Shown here in pieces: positions 46,676-59,754 of a DNA stretch of 64,000 nucleotides; positions within the stretch are counted from its first letter, which is position 1; each line of letters begins with the position of its first letter. The notes below the pieces were generated by a model, which worked only from the letters and a program-made list of their open reading frames with translations, made no database searches and was not told the DNA's origin. Origin of the DNA: Limnoperna fortunei (lineage: Eukaryota; Mollusca; Bivalvia; Mytilida; Modiolidae); contig OX104114.1 in the NCBI GenBank assembly GCA_944474755.1, forward strand, positions 21,909,220 through 21,973,219, in the 5' to 3' direction. Made by a program: the position numbers and the translations under genes.

Positions 46676-47020
46676 TATTGCAGAATAGTTTGAGAATCCT
46701 CTGCCGTCCAACGCTTTTTTGCGTGGGACGTCAGAGAGCACTCCATAAGCAAAACAGCGGATTTTGCGACACAGGTCTGGGTCGGCAAATTTCATCGCGT
46801 CCAACAAACATTTTCGTCAAGTTAAACTATATATAATTCGCTTCATTAGATATTTTTCTCTATGAATATACTCATAGTACTTTCAATCAAAATGACACAA
46901 TGAAATTCGCCGACCCAGACCTGTGTTACAAAATCCGCTGTTTTGCTTATGGAGAGCTCTCTGACGTCCCACGTAAAAAAAAGCGTTGGACGCAGAGTAT
47001 TCTCGGATTAATTGCAGAAT
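46676..47020. mobile_element. Foldback (MITE-like) element, 123-bp arms
   Basis: 46,676-46,798 and 46,898-47,020 are inverted copies with only scattered differences. Shared segments include CGTGGGACGTCAGAGAGC and CATAAGCAAAACAGCGGA. The spacer is about 100 bp. There is no coding capacity. The transcript would form a long hairpin. Confidence 0.8.
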
Positions 47021-48503
47021 AGAATGTCATATTAGTACAATTAAAATAAAGATAGATATTAAGCTTTTCATAGATTTGAATTAACTTTTTTGTTTAGAAA
47101 TTTGTTATTTTATTTTAAATACCAATGAATGTAAGTATAGAACAAACGTAGAACACAATTATTCACAATATTAAATCAAGAATTTGTGGAGTATTACACA
47201 ACACTCAAGTGTAGAAAAAGGCATGATATGATACTAAATACACAAGACATAACGACGAGACGAACTGACAAACAAACAGTTATTGATACACTATATTAAA
47301 ATAAGTTTCATTTATGTAACCTTCAAATAAATGGATCTTAGTATTTTATTATCCACAACGCATGATGCAATACTTGCTTTTCTTTGGTTTTTCACGATAA
47401 TACATTTCCAACTATATCTGTTTTTACATTACATTACCAAATTGATAGTTATTGGAAATCCAGCAGTTAGAAGATATGAGGGGTTTTCGCTGAGTCGGGA
47501 CATTATATTTTTTTATTTTATTTATTATACATATTTTATTTTTTGAGTACAAAGTCGAATTTTTAAAAATAATTTATGTAATTTACTAAACAAATATCGT
47601 ATATTGTTTTAAAACAGTCGTTATATTTTTTGGATGAAATTGATATTTAATTGAATTTTAATTTCGTTTTTGTCTTTAAATTGACCAAAATGGTAATTCA
47701 GTCTGAAACAATTAGTGCAAAAAGAAAATGTTATAGTTCAAAAATGTTTTAACGCAGTTTTTTTCTACAACACTATCACGACCAGATCGAAGTAAGTAAG
47801 TAAGATCGACGTAAGTAAGAGATAAATGAAGGCTTTTAAATGTACACGTATGTGTGAAAATTTACTTGATAAGTTATATAGTTGTCAGAGAAAATATATA
47901 TTAAATAATTGTTAAAAATTTCACTAAAATATTGGAAATTTTCCCTTTTGTAAGAAGTTTTTATTGCTAGGAGTAGACAATTGATAGATGCAACAGTTGC
48001 ATCTATAAGGATTTTTAAAAAGTTTTCATTTTGATATTGAGTAAGATTTGACAAAATAAAAATAAGAATAAAAAAAAGATTTACTGGATAAAAAGAGAAA
48101 TGCATGCCATTATAGAATGCAATGATATAAAAATATTCACCGCTAAACATATAAAAGTTCGCAAATGATACAATTACCATTTCTTGGTAAAAAGCTTGGC
48201 CCACTGGTACATAATTTCAAGAATTATAAGAAAACATGTAAAGAAAATCATTCGAAATTGAAAAGATTGAACACATCCGGCTTCACTAGTGATAGGCGTC
48301 GTCTTACTATAAGGCAAAATAGTTGTAAACCATGAATATAAAAACACTGACATTTAATAACTATGCTTTGTTGCAACTTCCAAGCGTTTACTTCCAAATA
48401 CAATACGATATATAGGATTTATTATATATAATAGATACACGAGTCATTAAAAAAATGAAAACTGACAAACATATATATAGCGGAAATTGGCATATAATGA
48501 ACG
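47021..48503. other. AT-rich stretch without a supported gene
   Basis: The longest frame (47,836-48,204, minus) is rich in Ile, Phe, Tyr and Asn, as expected from base composition, and has no motif I recognise. Confidence 0.4.
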
Positions 48504-50300
48504 TTAAATACATCGCATTTGAGCTAAGTATACATGTTTTCCTAAATTGTAACATGATGGTTTTCTGTAATAATAAGATTTTATGAATTCAGATCTTATA
48601 TCGTTATAATTTTCACACTCCAGTAAAAAATGGTATTCATCTTCAGTATTATTATTATTATTACACATCACACATATACGCTCTTCTCTGGGGAGCTTAT
48701 AATACCTTCCCGTCTCAACATTCAAGGAATGGGCATTAATTCTATATTTAGTTATGAAATATTTGTACATATTCTTTATAGGCCGATTTAAATGAAGTTG
48801 CTTTCGCGTATACATCTATAATACATGCATTTTGAAGAAAAATAAAACAGGAAAGGCTTCAGATACCTAATTATCGACAACTCGTTTTCTAAATTGATAC
48901 ATAAAGTGTTGACTGTTAATACCAGACTATGATCTCCATACATCATTGAAACCATATTGATGTCAAATATCTCAAGTCCAAATGTCGTAAAATCTTCTCA
49001 AAATACAGTTCACGGTTATTAATAATTTCAACTAGTGAGACATCATTTTGACAATCACATACAATATTGTACGTCCGAACTCAAAATAAACCATATGGTT
49101 AATAGTTGACTTTCTCATCTTCAGTATGCGCTCCAAATAATTTATCTTAATAGACACAATGTCATTTGCTCTGTGCGCTCCACAAAATTCACAACCGTAA
49201 TTTAGTATAATCGAGACATAAGTATAAAAAATTATAGGTATACCTGTATATTAAAAATATGTTTTTTAAATTTTACACAATAAAGAGAATTCTGAACAGT
49301 AAAAGAATCATTAAACAGAAGCCCAACATAATTGAATTCATTACATACAAGTACGTCAATCAATTTATTATTAAAATCTTATTCTCTTAATCTTTCACAC
49401 AACCTCTATTGCGAAGTAAAACCATTTTGGTCTTCTGTAAGTCAATATCTAAACCTTTTTGTATAGAGCATTCATATACATTATAGATAATAATGCTCCT
49501 TGCATTAGACCCATGTTACCTTTACAGAAATCCGAATATTAACCATTTAGTTTTACACAAGCCTTTAGTTTTGAACACATTGACATTACCTGTTGTGACA
49601 TATTACCACTTATACCATATTTAAATTTTTTTGCCAAAAGATATAATGCAACATACTGTCAAATTATTTGACATAGTCTACAAAACAACGATATAGCCGT
49701 TTACCATTATTAAGCGATTTTCCTATGATAGAACGAAGGGCGAAAATAACGTCTCTCTTACCATATTCTTGAAGAAATCCAAGTTTAAATCAGTTAAGAT
49801 CCTTTTTTTCTTTACAACAAAAAATGAGTCAGTTATAAAGAATCAAGGTGAATAACATATGACACTATTTCTGGGTACCATCATGTATATAACACAGCAT
49901 GAAACAGTTTCTTAAAATACGTGGTAGAATATTGCTTCCCTTTTTTATAAACTCCTTTAAAATATGATCAATTCCCGGAGCCTTGTCATTGCTCAGTGTT
50001 TTAATACAGAAGTCGATTTCCGTCTAAGTAAATGATCGGTCCAATTCTTCACAAACTACTTCTCTGTTTTCAGAGAAGTTATCAGTGTCTTGAATATAAT
50101 TTTCGCACAGTAGATTTTAAAATGAATCACGAAGTTTTCATGAGAAATGATTGGTTTTACCGCCTTGTGTCTTTTCTTAATCTACGATTAAAGTACTTCG
50201 GATAAGTTTTTTTGAGTCTGAAGAATATTCTCGCTATGGTGCTTGTATTGACTCGTTAGCTTTCTTTCCATGCACTTAAACTTTTTTAGCTAAATTCGAA
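48504..50300 (-). pseudogene. Decayed LINE: RT and C-terminal zinc knuckle
   Basis: On the minus strand, SNDKAPGIDHILKEF near 49,990 matches the RT N-K-S-P-G-x-D-G motif. The middle is heavily broken (a LQKTKMVLLRNRG segment near 49,420, an EFNYVGLLFND segment near 49,320). The intact 103-codon frame at 48,504-48,815 has RINAHSLNVETGRY followed by CVMC...EDEYHFLLEC, the CCHC zinc knuckle typical of the ends of non-LTR retrotransposons. It differs in sequence from the LINE at 30.5-32.9 kb. Confidence 0.7.
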
Positions 50301-51274
50301 GATAATCGGCCATGATAACCTCATTATTTAATTTGGTAAAATAGTCTACTTAACTTTAATTACACTCTTCATTTATTCAAGGTTTATTATCATGGTTTAA
50401 TTTTAGTCTTTGTCCTTACACTATAATATTAACTACCATAAAAGTCGCTTTATTATGTTTTAGTTTCTGTATATTTGTCAACTACATGAGATAAAATACT
50501 GTTATTTTCTTTAAAGATTTTGCTTTATTAAAGTTGTTAGGAAATAAAAGACCGATAAAGGATACTGGGAAATATTTTTATTCATTCGTAAGTAACAGAC
50601 TATTATCCATTAATAAAAAAACTGTCGTAAGAAAGTTTCAAATATTACGATATAATTCTCAATTGATACATTGATTATTGATTAATTTATTGATTACTTT
50701 ATTACTGGAACAATTATTAACGTCCATCGGGTAGTATCTTAGTCATCGTCAGGACGAAACAATTAGGGTCTTACATTGGTACGAGTGGATTATCAAGTTT
50801 CTTCAATCGAGCAGAAGTTAAATTATGGTATTTTAAGTGTCAGCCATGCCGAAGACTTAAATTACCTTAATTTTAGTATCGAGATTGGGAAATTCGATAG
50901 TACACGAGTATCAACGTAAGATTCTTTTCTCTAATTTTACACGGTCGTTTAATTTGCAGAATCTAGTAGAAATTCTACTACAAGACCAAGACGAAATTAT
51001 ACGCGGTATTTTTTCGTATATCGTTTTTTTGCCGAGGAGTTTTAATAAACAACTGAAAATAATAAACTTCAATTGTTAAACAATTAGCAATTACAATTTA
51101 ATACATCAAATCAGTTTTAGCTAAATGTTATTGTTACATTGTATGTGCACAATCAAAAGGCGGATAAAGGATAAACTTTATTAGAGGCAGCTATCGCTGT
51201 CAGTTACTCTAAGGCTTTTCCTTTGCGTTGGCATTGCTCTTTCGTTGCTGGTATTAAAGGTACTTAAGGTAGTA
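50301..51274. other. AT-rich unique sequence
   Basis: No convincing gene, repeat or RNA. Weakly GC-richer from about 51,160. Confidence 0.4.
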
Positions 51275-51550
51275 TTAAATTTTCCACAATAAACTGGTCC
51301 AGCGAACAGGTAGTTTACCAGTGCCCTGAGTCGGATGTTTAATGGTGGCAACGTTTGTCTGTACTAGGGCAACTCTATACGCTGAACACGGTCCTGCCCA
51401 ACGACCATTTGTCTGTCGGTAGCTTATTGATTCACAATAGTTACTGTAGTCTGTAAAAAGGCAATAGTTTTTTGTAGGTTTTCGTAATTGAAATTTCACA
51501 ATATTGATCCAGCAATGTCGGGATGCTTTCGGGAGTTCAATTTTGTGCAA
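51275..51550 (-). CDS. Unrecognised possible coding exon
   Basis: A 91-codon frame has unusually protein-like composition for this window (Cys, Trp, Gly, Pro, Arg), including YRQTNGRWAGPCSAYR and TQGTGKLPVRWTS. A plausible acceptor (TTGCCTTTTTACAG) sits near 51,447, which would leave about 57 codons ending WKI and a stop. LPVRW occurs in receptor tyrosine kinases after the activation loop, but no DFG or APE is present, so I make no family call. It could equally be a mobile-element fragment. Confidence 0.25.
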   Translation of the reverse strand: MHKIELPKASRHCWINIVKFQLRKPTKNYCLFTDYSNYCESISYRQTNGRWAGPCSAYRVALVQTNVATIKHPTQGTGKLPVRWTSLLWKI

Positions 51551-51959
51551 GTTGTAATACTTTCAATGTTTCTGTGACTGTCCATATATCCGCAAAGATG
51601 TATTTTTTGCTGCTCCATAGTTAGAGGAAAGCTTACAATGGACAATTTCTATCATCATGACAGGAAAGACAGATAAAAGATTATTTCCCACATACCACAA
51701 TATAAACAGAAAAGGGGTGCACGGTTTTTTCTTTAAATTGATAATTAAACATAAGTTGGTTGTGATCTGTTGTAAAAACAATTCATCTGATGCAGATTTT
51801 TAATCATAAAAATAAAGTTAGATTTCAAAGACAAATCTCGCAATTCAAAACCTGAACACAAAACTAAACTGACCTTGGACAAAAACGCCCTCTCAAAGAT
51901 AAATTATAAAATTTCGCTTTCTTTAGACGCGAATGCGTTACATTTTTTTTTTTCGTTTT
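51551..51959. other. Unique AT-rich sequence
   Basis: No supported feature. Confidence 0.4.
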
Positions 51960-53440
51960 GGTCTTAACTTTAGTTTTTCATTAGCAAGAATCAAACTGAA
52001 GTGTAAGGTGTGATTTCTATATACATGTAAACTATTCCATCGACTCAAAATTTTGAACTTGACCTGTTTATCCAAATTCTGGAGCATAAATCGACGTGAT
52101 TTGTAAATCTTCTTGATTCATCTTGTTGATCACATTCCCACCAATGTTTGCATTATCTATAATTATACCTGAATAGAATGTTGAGTTAATGTTTTTGAGA
52201 TACTTGTACCACCACATGAGATGTAAGGAGTTTTTTTTCAAATTTTGACATATGTTATATATGTTAAATTAGTGTTTACACACAGTGAACAACTTTTAAC
52301 TGACGCAAAGTCTATTTTATCTTGCTAACTTGGTCTTAACTTTAGTTTTTCATTAGCAAGAATCAAACTGAAGTGTAAGGTATGATTTCTATATACATGT
52401 AAACTATCCCATCGACTCAAAATTTTGAACTTGACCTGTTTATCCAAATTCTGGAGCATAAATCGACGTGATTTGTAAATCTTCTTGATTCATCTTGTTG
52501 ATCACATTCCCACCAATGTTTGCATTATCTATAATTATACCTGAATAGCGATGTTGAGTTAATGTTTTTGAGATACTTGTACCACCACATGAGATGTAAG
52601 GAGTTTTTTTTCAAATTTTGACATATGTTAAATTAGTGTTTACACACAGTGAACAACTTTTAACTGACGCAAAGTCTATTTTATCTTGCTAACTTGGTCT
52701 TAACTTTAGTTTTTCATTAGCAAGAATCAAACTGAAGTGTAAGGTGTGATTTCTATATACATGTAAACTATTCCATCGACTCAAAATTTTGAACTTGACC
52801 TGTTTATCCAAATTCTGGAGCATAAATCGACGTGATTTGTAAATCTTCTTGATTCATCTTGTTGATCACATTCCCACCAATGTTTGCATTATCTATAATT
52901 ATACCTGAATAGAATGTTGAGTTAATGTTTTTGAGATACTTGTACCACCACATGAGATGTAAGGAGTTTTTTTTTCAAATTTTGACATATGTTATATATG
53001 TTAAATTAGTGTTTACACACAGTGAACAACTTTTAACTGACGCAAAGTCTATTTTATCTTGCTAACTTGGTCTTAACTTTAGTTTTTCATTAGCAAGAAT
53101 CAAACTGAAGTGTAAGGTGTGATTTCTATATACATGTAAACTATTCCATCGACTCAAAATTTTGAACTTGACCTGTTTATCCAAATTCTGGAGCATAAAT
53201 CGACGTGATTTGTAAATCTTCTTGATTCATCTTGTTGATCACATTCACACCAATGTTTGCATTATCTATAATTATACCTGAATAGAATGTTGAGTTAATG
53301 TTTTTGAGATACTTGTACCACCACATGAGATGTAAGGAGTTTTTTTTCAAATTTTGACATATGTTATATATGTTAAATTAGTGTTTACACACAGTGAACA
53401 ACTTTTAACTGACGCAAAGTCTATTTTATCTTGCTAACAT
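51960..53440. repeat. 372-bp tandem repeat, four copies
   Basis: Copies start at 51,960, 52,332, 52,696 and 53,069 with GGTCTTAACTTTAGTTTTTC and end TTATCTTGCTAACTT. Lengths are 372, 364, 373 and about 371 bp; the shorter copy lacks one TATATGTT. They differ by only a few bases, so the expansion is recent. There is no open frame through the unit. Confidence 0.95.
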
Positions 53441-53711
53441 TGCATTTATGTAGAATAAAGGTAGCCGAATAAATCCCCCTGTTTCCCTTGTCCTTATTCT
53501 TACTTCTTATGATATTTAGTATTCTGTTCGGGTTGACGACAATACGATATTTGTTTGTAACGTCAGGCTATCACTTGAATATGCGTCGAAAATTTCAATT
53601 CAAAAATCGTCCAGAAGTGTACTTTTTGATGTTTTTTAACCTAAAATGTATTGTATGGCTAAAGGATAAAAAATATTCGTACGTTGCCAGAAAATATCAA
53701 GTTTATTTGTT

Positions 53712-55150
53712 TTGGCCGCAAAACAAGTGAGAAATGATCGACAGAACCTCGCATTTCCTGTTTATTATCTGCAAAAACATTACATTGAGTGTTTAATTAA
53801 TGAGTTAGGCATGGATAGTTCACTTGTCAATCCTACTTATACATTCAAAGCGGGTTCAAAAGAGGAGTTAATGAAAATCACAAATCGGTTTTGGCATCCT
53901 TTGGTCTCAAAATCAAAGTCGAAGATTGTGATCTCCCTATATTGTTTTGGATTCCAAATTTGTACAAAAATCAATAAAAACCGCGTTTTATAGCGGTATC
54001 TTATAAGTGTACGACAAAAAACACTATCGCAACTCCTGACCACTATTTTAACAACAGTAAAAACAGGACTAGAAATATACGGTGACTCTTTCTACTCCAG
54101 AAGTGGAATAAATTAAATGTGGATATAACAAAATTAAAAAAACCTGATAGACATCTTGAGGTCTGGATCTCGTTCCCTTTGTAACAGCATTTAACATTTG
54201 ATTATACGGCCATCCCTCATATACAGCTTTAAACCAGGCTTAAAGATCTTATAAAACGCTGCTTTTCAAGAAAAATAGAAAGACAAGATATAAATACCTG
54301 GTAATTAGTCATAACAGATTTTACGTTGTCATCAATGACTCTAAATCTAATACTTAATATACTGAAGACCAAATTTTCCTAATGACAACATAATCGTCAT
54401 GTTTGGAGGACATGTTTTTCAACAGACTGTTGGTATGCCAATCGGTATTGACTATGCTCCTCTCCACGCTAACCTGTTTTTGTACTCTTATGAGGCTGAG
54501 TTCATAGAATGTCTACTGAAGAAGAAAGAAAAGACACTGACCCAGACCTTTAATTTAACATTCCGATATACTGATGATGTTAAGTCAACAATGCTAAATT
54601 TGGTGACTATTTACATTAAATTTACCCTAGCGAGCTTAAAATTAAAGAAACAACCAATACACTGATGTCAGCCTCTTACTTAGACCTACTTCTAGAAATG
54701 GACTGAGGAAAACTACATACTAGATTCTACGACAAACGTGATGACTTCATTTTTCAAATTGTCACTTCACGTTCATCGACAGTAACTTATACGTTATTCT
54801 AGATCAGGCGATCGGTATTCCGATTTTCTAGACCGATCACTGCTATTGACTGCTTAACTACTCAAACGAGGGTTTGTGGTACATAGGTTGATGTTATCTC
54901 TCAATATGGTCTTCACCATGACTTAATTGATCATTATGGGAAATCAGTGTCTCAAATACGATCTGAAATTTTCACTGAGTCTTAGGCAGTGTTTCCTATT
55001 CGTGGATCTGACTCTTCCCGAGACATGACAATGAGTAACTCGACGGGTGTCTAAATAGAGACAGACACTGCTTACTCGTCCGAAGTACATGAGTGCACCA
55101 ATGGTTATTGGGTTCGGGTTACTCTCTTTCTGTTTTTTGTGTTAAAGCTA
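53712..55150 (+). pseudogene. Penelope-like reverse-transcriptase element, copy A
   Basis: Segments in order: KHYIECLINELGMD (53,770-53,815); a decayed LPSLYWIPKLH-type region near 53,930-54,060; MFGGHVFQQTVGMPIG at 54,399 with the catalytic FRYTDDV at about 54,556; SYLDLLLEMD near 54,675 and FYDKRDDF near 54,730; then the ISVSQIRSEIF segment near 54,950 and the terminal GCTTACTCGTCCGAAGTACA motif near 55,070. The order and motifs match a widespread metazoan RT family that I assign to Penelope-like elements with moderate confidence. Several stops and frameshifts. Confidence 0.75.
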
Positions 55151-56182
55151 GACTCTTGCATTCTTAGAAATTTTCCCATCTTGATAGTGAAATCTTAGAA
55201 GTAACTAAATAAATGTAAGCGCTGTATTTTAGTCATTTCATTTTTAATTTTATCATCCATTAAAACGGTAACATATTCTGTCATCAGGTCAGTGGGTGGA
55301 GATATCCAAAGCGAATAGAATGTACATTTTTAATAAAAGAGAACAATCTTCTATTTTTAAACTCTCATCTAGACTCAGCCTGAAAATTCCGTCATTTCAA
55401 AAATGACAATGAGAGATATTAAAACTGAATACTGATGGATTTTGACCAGTACTTCCTGTTATAGATCCACTACAAACACCAAAACCTTAAACCCCTCGAA
55501 GAAGCTTAATCTGCGCGGGAATACTTTATTTTTTAAAGGAATCCGCTAAAAATCAGTGATGGTTTTGGAAATTAAGGTTTTCCCGCGGTCGATTTTAAGC
55601 CCTCGTGCATTGTTTTTGATAACGATAATCAGTAACTCTTATATATGTACTGTAAAAATAAGTTTGTCCAAATAAATGGATGACAATCCAAACAACAGGT
55701 AAAAAGTACGTTGGAGAAACGTGAATAGGTAGTAGACATACTTAATTAAATTATCTGTAATTATGACTTCAGTAAAACATGTATAAATGAATCTTGTGTA
55801 AGTGCAGAATATACATTGTGTTGTTTGAAAGTCGGAGAACTGAATGATTAGCGGAAACTAGTGTTTAAAATATCTTTCTTTCGTTTTCTTTAAATTACAA
55901 CTTTGTCATAAATTTCAGAACGATTTCCCAGGTTTTACTGTAAACTGCTTAAAACAATATATTTGATGTTTGTAAAAACAAAAGCCCTCCCATTGTTTAT
56001 TTCTTGTTGGCGAAACGTGAATAAAATTTGCATAACAACTTTTGAAGTGAACCAAAATAGAGTAAAAGTCAGTCACATGATCAATTTTTTTTTTGTAAGA
56101 AAGCTTATAATATACTTCCTATTATATTTGGACACGACCTGATAATGTCCGCAAACATGATACTCTAAACTGTCGGAAAATT
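55151..56182. other. AT-rich stretch with an RT-element terminal fragment
   Basis: 55,545-55,665 (GGTTTTGGAAATTAAGGTTTTC) is an inverted counterpart of 59,255-59,440. The rest is featureless. Confidence 0.5.
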
Positions 56183-56305
56183 AAAACAAAACAAAACAAA
56201 ACAAACAAAAAATAACAAAAAACAAAAAGCAAAAAGCAAAAAACAAAAAACAAAAACCCAAAACAAAACAAAATAAAAACAAAAACAAAAAAACACAAAA
56301 CAAGA
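56183..56305. repeat. (AAAAC)n-type simple repeat
   Basis: About 120 bp of AAAAC, AAAAGC and AAAAAC units. The minus strand is open here (Phe/Leu/Cys runs) only because of the repeat. Confidence 0.9.
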
Positions 56306-56544
56306 TTAAACAAACCGCTGTTTTAAATTCGGCAATCAAAAAATACAATGTAAACACTATTTCAAGCAAATCGACTGAAATTGGGTCAATTTTAACGGAA
56401 ACTTTCTTCTCGAATAAAAAAATATTTAAGACCTTGTACATTCCACGAAGACGAAACTTAAACTTGTACTTGTGCGTATCTACCACATATACATAAACAT
56501 ATGAGGTACGGTAGATTTTTACTCACATTAGCGAATCAATTTAA

Positions 56545-56812
56545 TTGTTGTTGTTTGTTTGATGGTGTTTTACGCCACTTTCAGCAATTTTTCAGCTATA
56601 TCATGGCGTCCAGTTTTTATTGGGGGTGGAAGCCGGAGTACTCGGAGAAAACTGCTGACCTGCGGTAGGAAAACTGGCAATCCTTGTCAACTAAGATTTG
56701 AGTCGAGTACACCCTGCCTGCAGTGAGAATCGAACCCACAATCTCAGTGTTTACAGACCACGTGATCAATAGTAGATGAACTATCTTGACCACTCGGCCA
56801 CCGAGGCCCCTT
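56545..56812 (-). mobile_element. Full-length tRNA-derived SINE with 12-bp target-site duplication
   Basis: The minus strand starts GGGGCCTCGGTGGCCGAGTG (box A), with box B GTGGGTTCGATTC, a body with CAGCAGTTTTCTCCG and a tail GTGGCGTAAAACACC. The direct repeats GAATCAATTTAA at 56,533-56,544 and 56,813-56,824 flank it exactly. The best-preserved SINE in the window. Confidence 0.92.
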
Positions 56813-56824
56813 GAATCAATTTAA

Positions 56825-59250
56825 AAAAAAAACCAATAAGTTTAATATGGTTTACAAAATAACCATGGAACCCTAAACGTACACACGATGTACAAAGTTT
56901 TGATTATTTAAGAAAAAAAATCAGTTTGTACAATAAATCGAAAATAAAATTAATCTTATATCCATATCTGTAACAACACATTAGCTGTGTAAGCAAGTGT
57001 CAGTATATGACTCTTTAGGGACCTACTACTTGTTGTAGAAAAGGGGATTTTTTTCAGTTTTGGACACAATTAGTCCAGAAGAACCAAAGTCAGTAATTCC
57101 AAACTGAGCAAAGAGCATAAAGGGAAAAGGAAGTGTTATATGCAGTATTATATTTTAGACCACATATTATTTTCTACCCCCACCTTCTTGTTTACATAAA
57201 GGATGTGGTTGGTAATTAATACATATACCTTTTACAGATATAAAAAGTCCGGACATAAAAGATAATAATGATCTACCGTTGAAATATTTCAACAAAATAT
57301 TGACTTTTATACCGAAGCAGTACTTGTGTATACACTCTTACTAGATAGCCTAGTCCATCAAATAGAAACTAGATATTAGTAAAAAGCTAAAAAATTACTG
57401 AAAGTGGCATCGAGTCCCATTTAAACAAACAAAATGTGTGCGACTAATTGAAAATTTTATTTGCAAAAGTATAAGTCAGTGTCTGCTGATATAAATAGAT
57501 GGATCAATGTAATGGGACACTAGAAAGTTTAGCCGTTATTAAAATTCGGAATCTTTTCATACATGTAAATGATCGTGTACATGTTATTTTGTATTTGCCT
57601 TAAATACACCAAAATAATATCCTTATATAGACAAGTTCAACAAGTTGGAATCTTTACAATTGCACATTTTAGACCTTATGGGCCTGTAACCTAACAAGTT
57701 AAACAATCTAAATGACATTCCATGCAATGTCATAACTGAGCTGCCTGCCATGTTGACTTTAAGCTGCATACACGTACAAGAATCACAACTTATTTTAACC
57801 TAAAGGAGAACTACATAACTTGCCATGTTCTAATGCGAATCCCCAGCAAAAGGCAGTCTGCCCATAAGCTTGGTCTTGAATATTTTTCGAATAACTAAAA
57901 AAACAAGTGCCATTGTAACAGTCCAAAAATTGCAATTACAGCTTTTGCATTTATTCCTTTTAAGTAATCAGTATTTAAGGAAATAATAAGATTTATGTGT
58001 ACTAGTACATGTTCAATTCCAAAATATGACAATATACTAGCACATGTTCACAAAACTACATTATACTTATGGTAAAGTCGTTTGGAAATATATCTTGTAT
58101 CAACAAATTCGATATGCAAAATCAAGTTTTCCACTATATTTCTTTAAACTCCAATTTAGAGCCCAAAACTAAATGTATTTTTAAATTTTAGTTAAGAGAG
58201 CCTTACAATCATATTTAACTCCCAAAATAGGACTCTAAAAGTCAATGATTTTGTTTATTGGGTCATCTAGAACCATAATAAGCAGGTCATCAACCTTTAA
58301 TTGCGTTCTACTAAGCAAACCAATACTTATAAATTATTCTTGGATACAATTATGTTGCTCATGTGACAATTTATGTTCTGCAAAAAGGTCCAATTACCCT
58401 TAATGAAGCAGCTGGTTGTGATTCAACATCAAGGGTTTACAAACATTATCTGTTATTGGATTTTTTGCACTGTTTTATATTTTTAATTTTTTTCTGCTAT
58501 ATATTTTTGCTATTGCAGTCGTTCTCAGTTCAAAAATGGCTCCTGCTTTCATCGCTCACACAGCTTTTTGTTTAGGCTCAGATGGAATCTGTCCAACATT
58601 TCGTTGATGCAGGGCGACGACACTTTTTGTTACACGTTTACATTAGACGAGGTTACGATAAATTTCATTGGCTCATTTTACCTACGGTCACCACCATATG
58701 GCGAAATTCGGACCCAAAAAATATATATGTATGATGTCAGCGTGATGATGGAGCGTACTCCTGACTTGGGAGGATGTGCAAAGACTTAATATGAAAACTG
58801 TAACACATTTGATAATATTGAAGCTTCGTATATCTATCGGAAAGTTAATGTGACGTTTACAATACACGTTCACGCATTTCTAGACAGATGAGCGAATCCT
58901 TTAAAAATTTACATTTTAAAATTACTTACGAAATAATTTAATACATATTGTCGTTGATATTTTATTTTTTATTTTTCCGATGCACGTGATATTCGACGGG
59001 AAGAACAAGAGAATTTGAAAAGGTCAATGGACGCAGATATTAATTTTGTCAGCTTAATGTCTTAAGTGTCGAAATTATTATAAATAAACTAGTATCATTT
59101 AAAAACCGTCGCATATTATAGTTTTACCAATAAAATTGTAAAAATGAAAACCAACTATAACAGAAAGGAAATGTATATAAATAAAAACATTTTTTTTATT
59201 ATGACAAAAATTAAAAATAAACAAAAACTAGATGTTGATTTATAAACATA
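56825..59250. other. AT-rich sequence without a supported gene
   Basis: No splice-supported frame was found. The frame at 58,568-58,789 (plus) ends MMERTPDLGGCAKT in a slightly GC-richer patch and may be a fragment of a dispersed repeat. No RNA gene is recognised. Confidence 0.4.
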
Positions 59251-59254
59251 GATA

Positions 59255-59465
59255 CATACAGTGCATTTATGAGAGTAACTGATGATCGTTATCAACAAAA
59301 ATGCACAAGGGGTTAGAATAAACCCAGGGGTCTAACCAACCAAAAAATTTTAATCTCCGCGGGAAAATCTTAATCTAGGAGGGAAAACATTAATTTCCAA
59401 AACCAACACTGACTTCAAGCGAATTCCCTTATACAATATTTTTCTACACCGGTCAAGAGGTTTAA
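59255..59465 (-). mobile_element. Terminal fragment of the RT element, inverted
   Basis: The minus strand shares GGTTTTGGAAATTAA, a TTTTCCCGCGG-type stretch and GATAACGATNATCAGT with 55,545-55,665. It also shares CTTGACCGGTGTAG with 60,810. The two orientations are typical of flanking repeats left by repeated insertion. Confidence 0.6.
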
Positions 59466-59754
59466 ATATAACTTTAAAATTTAAGAAATGATTAAAAGCA
59501 ACTTCTGGACACTAATAATTGAAAAGGCATATAACTTTGATTGGAAAATGCGTATTGGGGTAGGAGAATTTCAAAAACTTCAAAAGAGGTCATGTTATAT
59601 ATAAACCCATTTACAGTTGTGATGTCGCACATATTTCTATTATTTCTTTCCAGATTATCGTTCTTGACTTGATGAAGAGTTATTGTTAACACCACGATTT
59701 TAAAAAAGGAGATTCTTAAAAATAACAAATTGGGTTAGGCATCATATGGTACCG

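Noticed and set aside
47836..48204. 122-codon minus-strand frame
   Set aside because: Composition is that of AT-rich DNA (Ile, Phe, Tyr, Asn), with no motif, splice signals or neighbours supporting it.
56122..56486. Phe/Leu/Cys-rich minus-strand frames resembling a membrane protein
   Set aside because: Produced by translation of the (AAAAC)n simple repeat.
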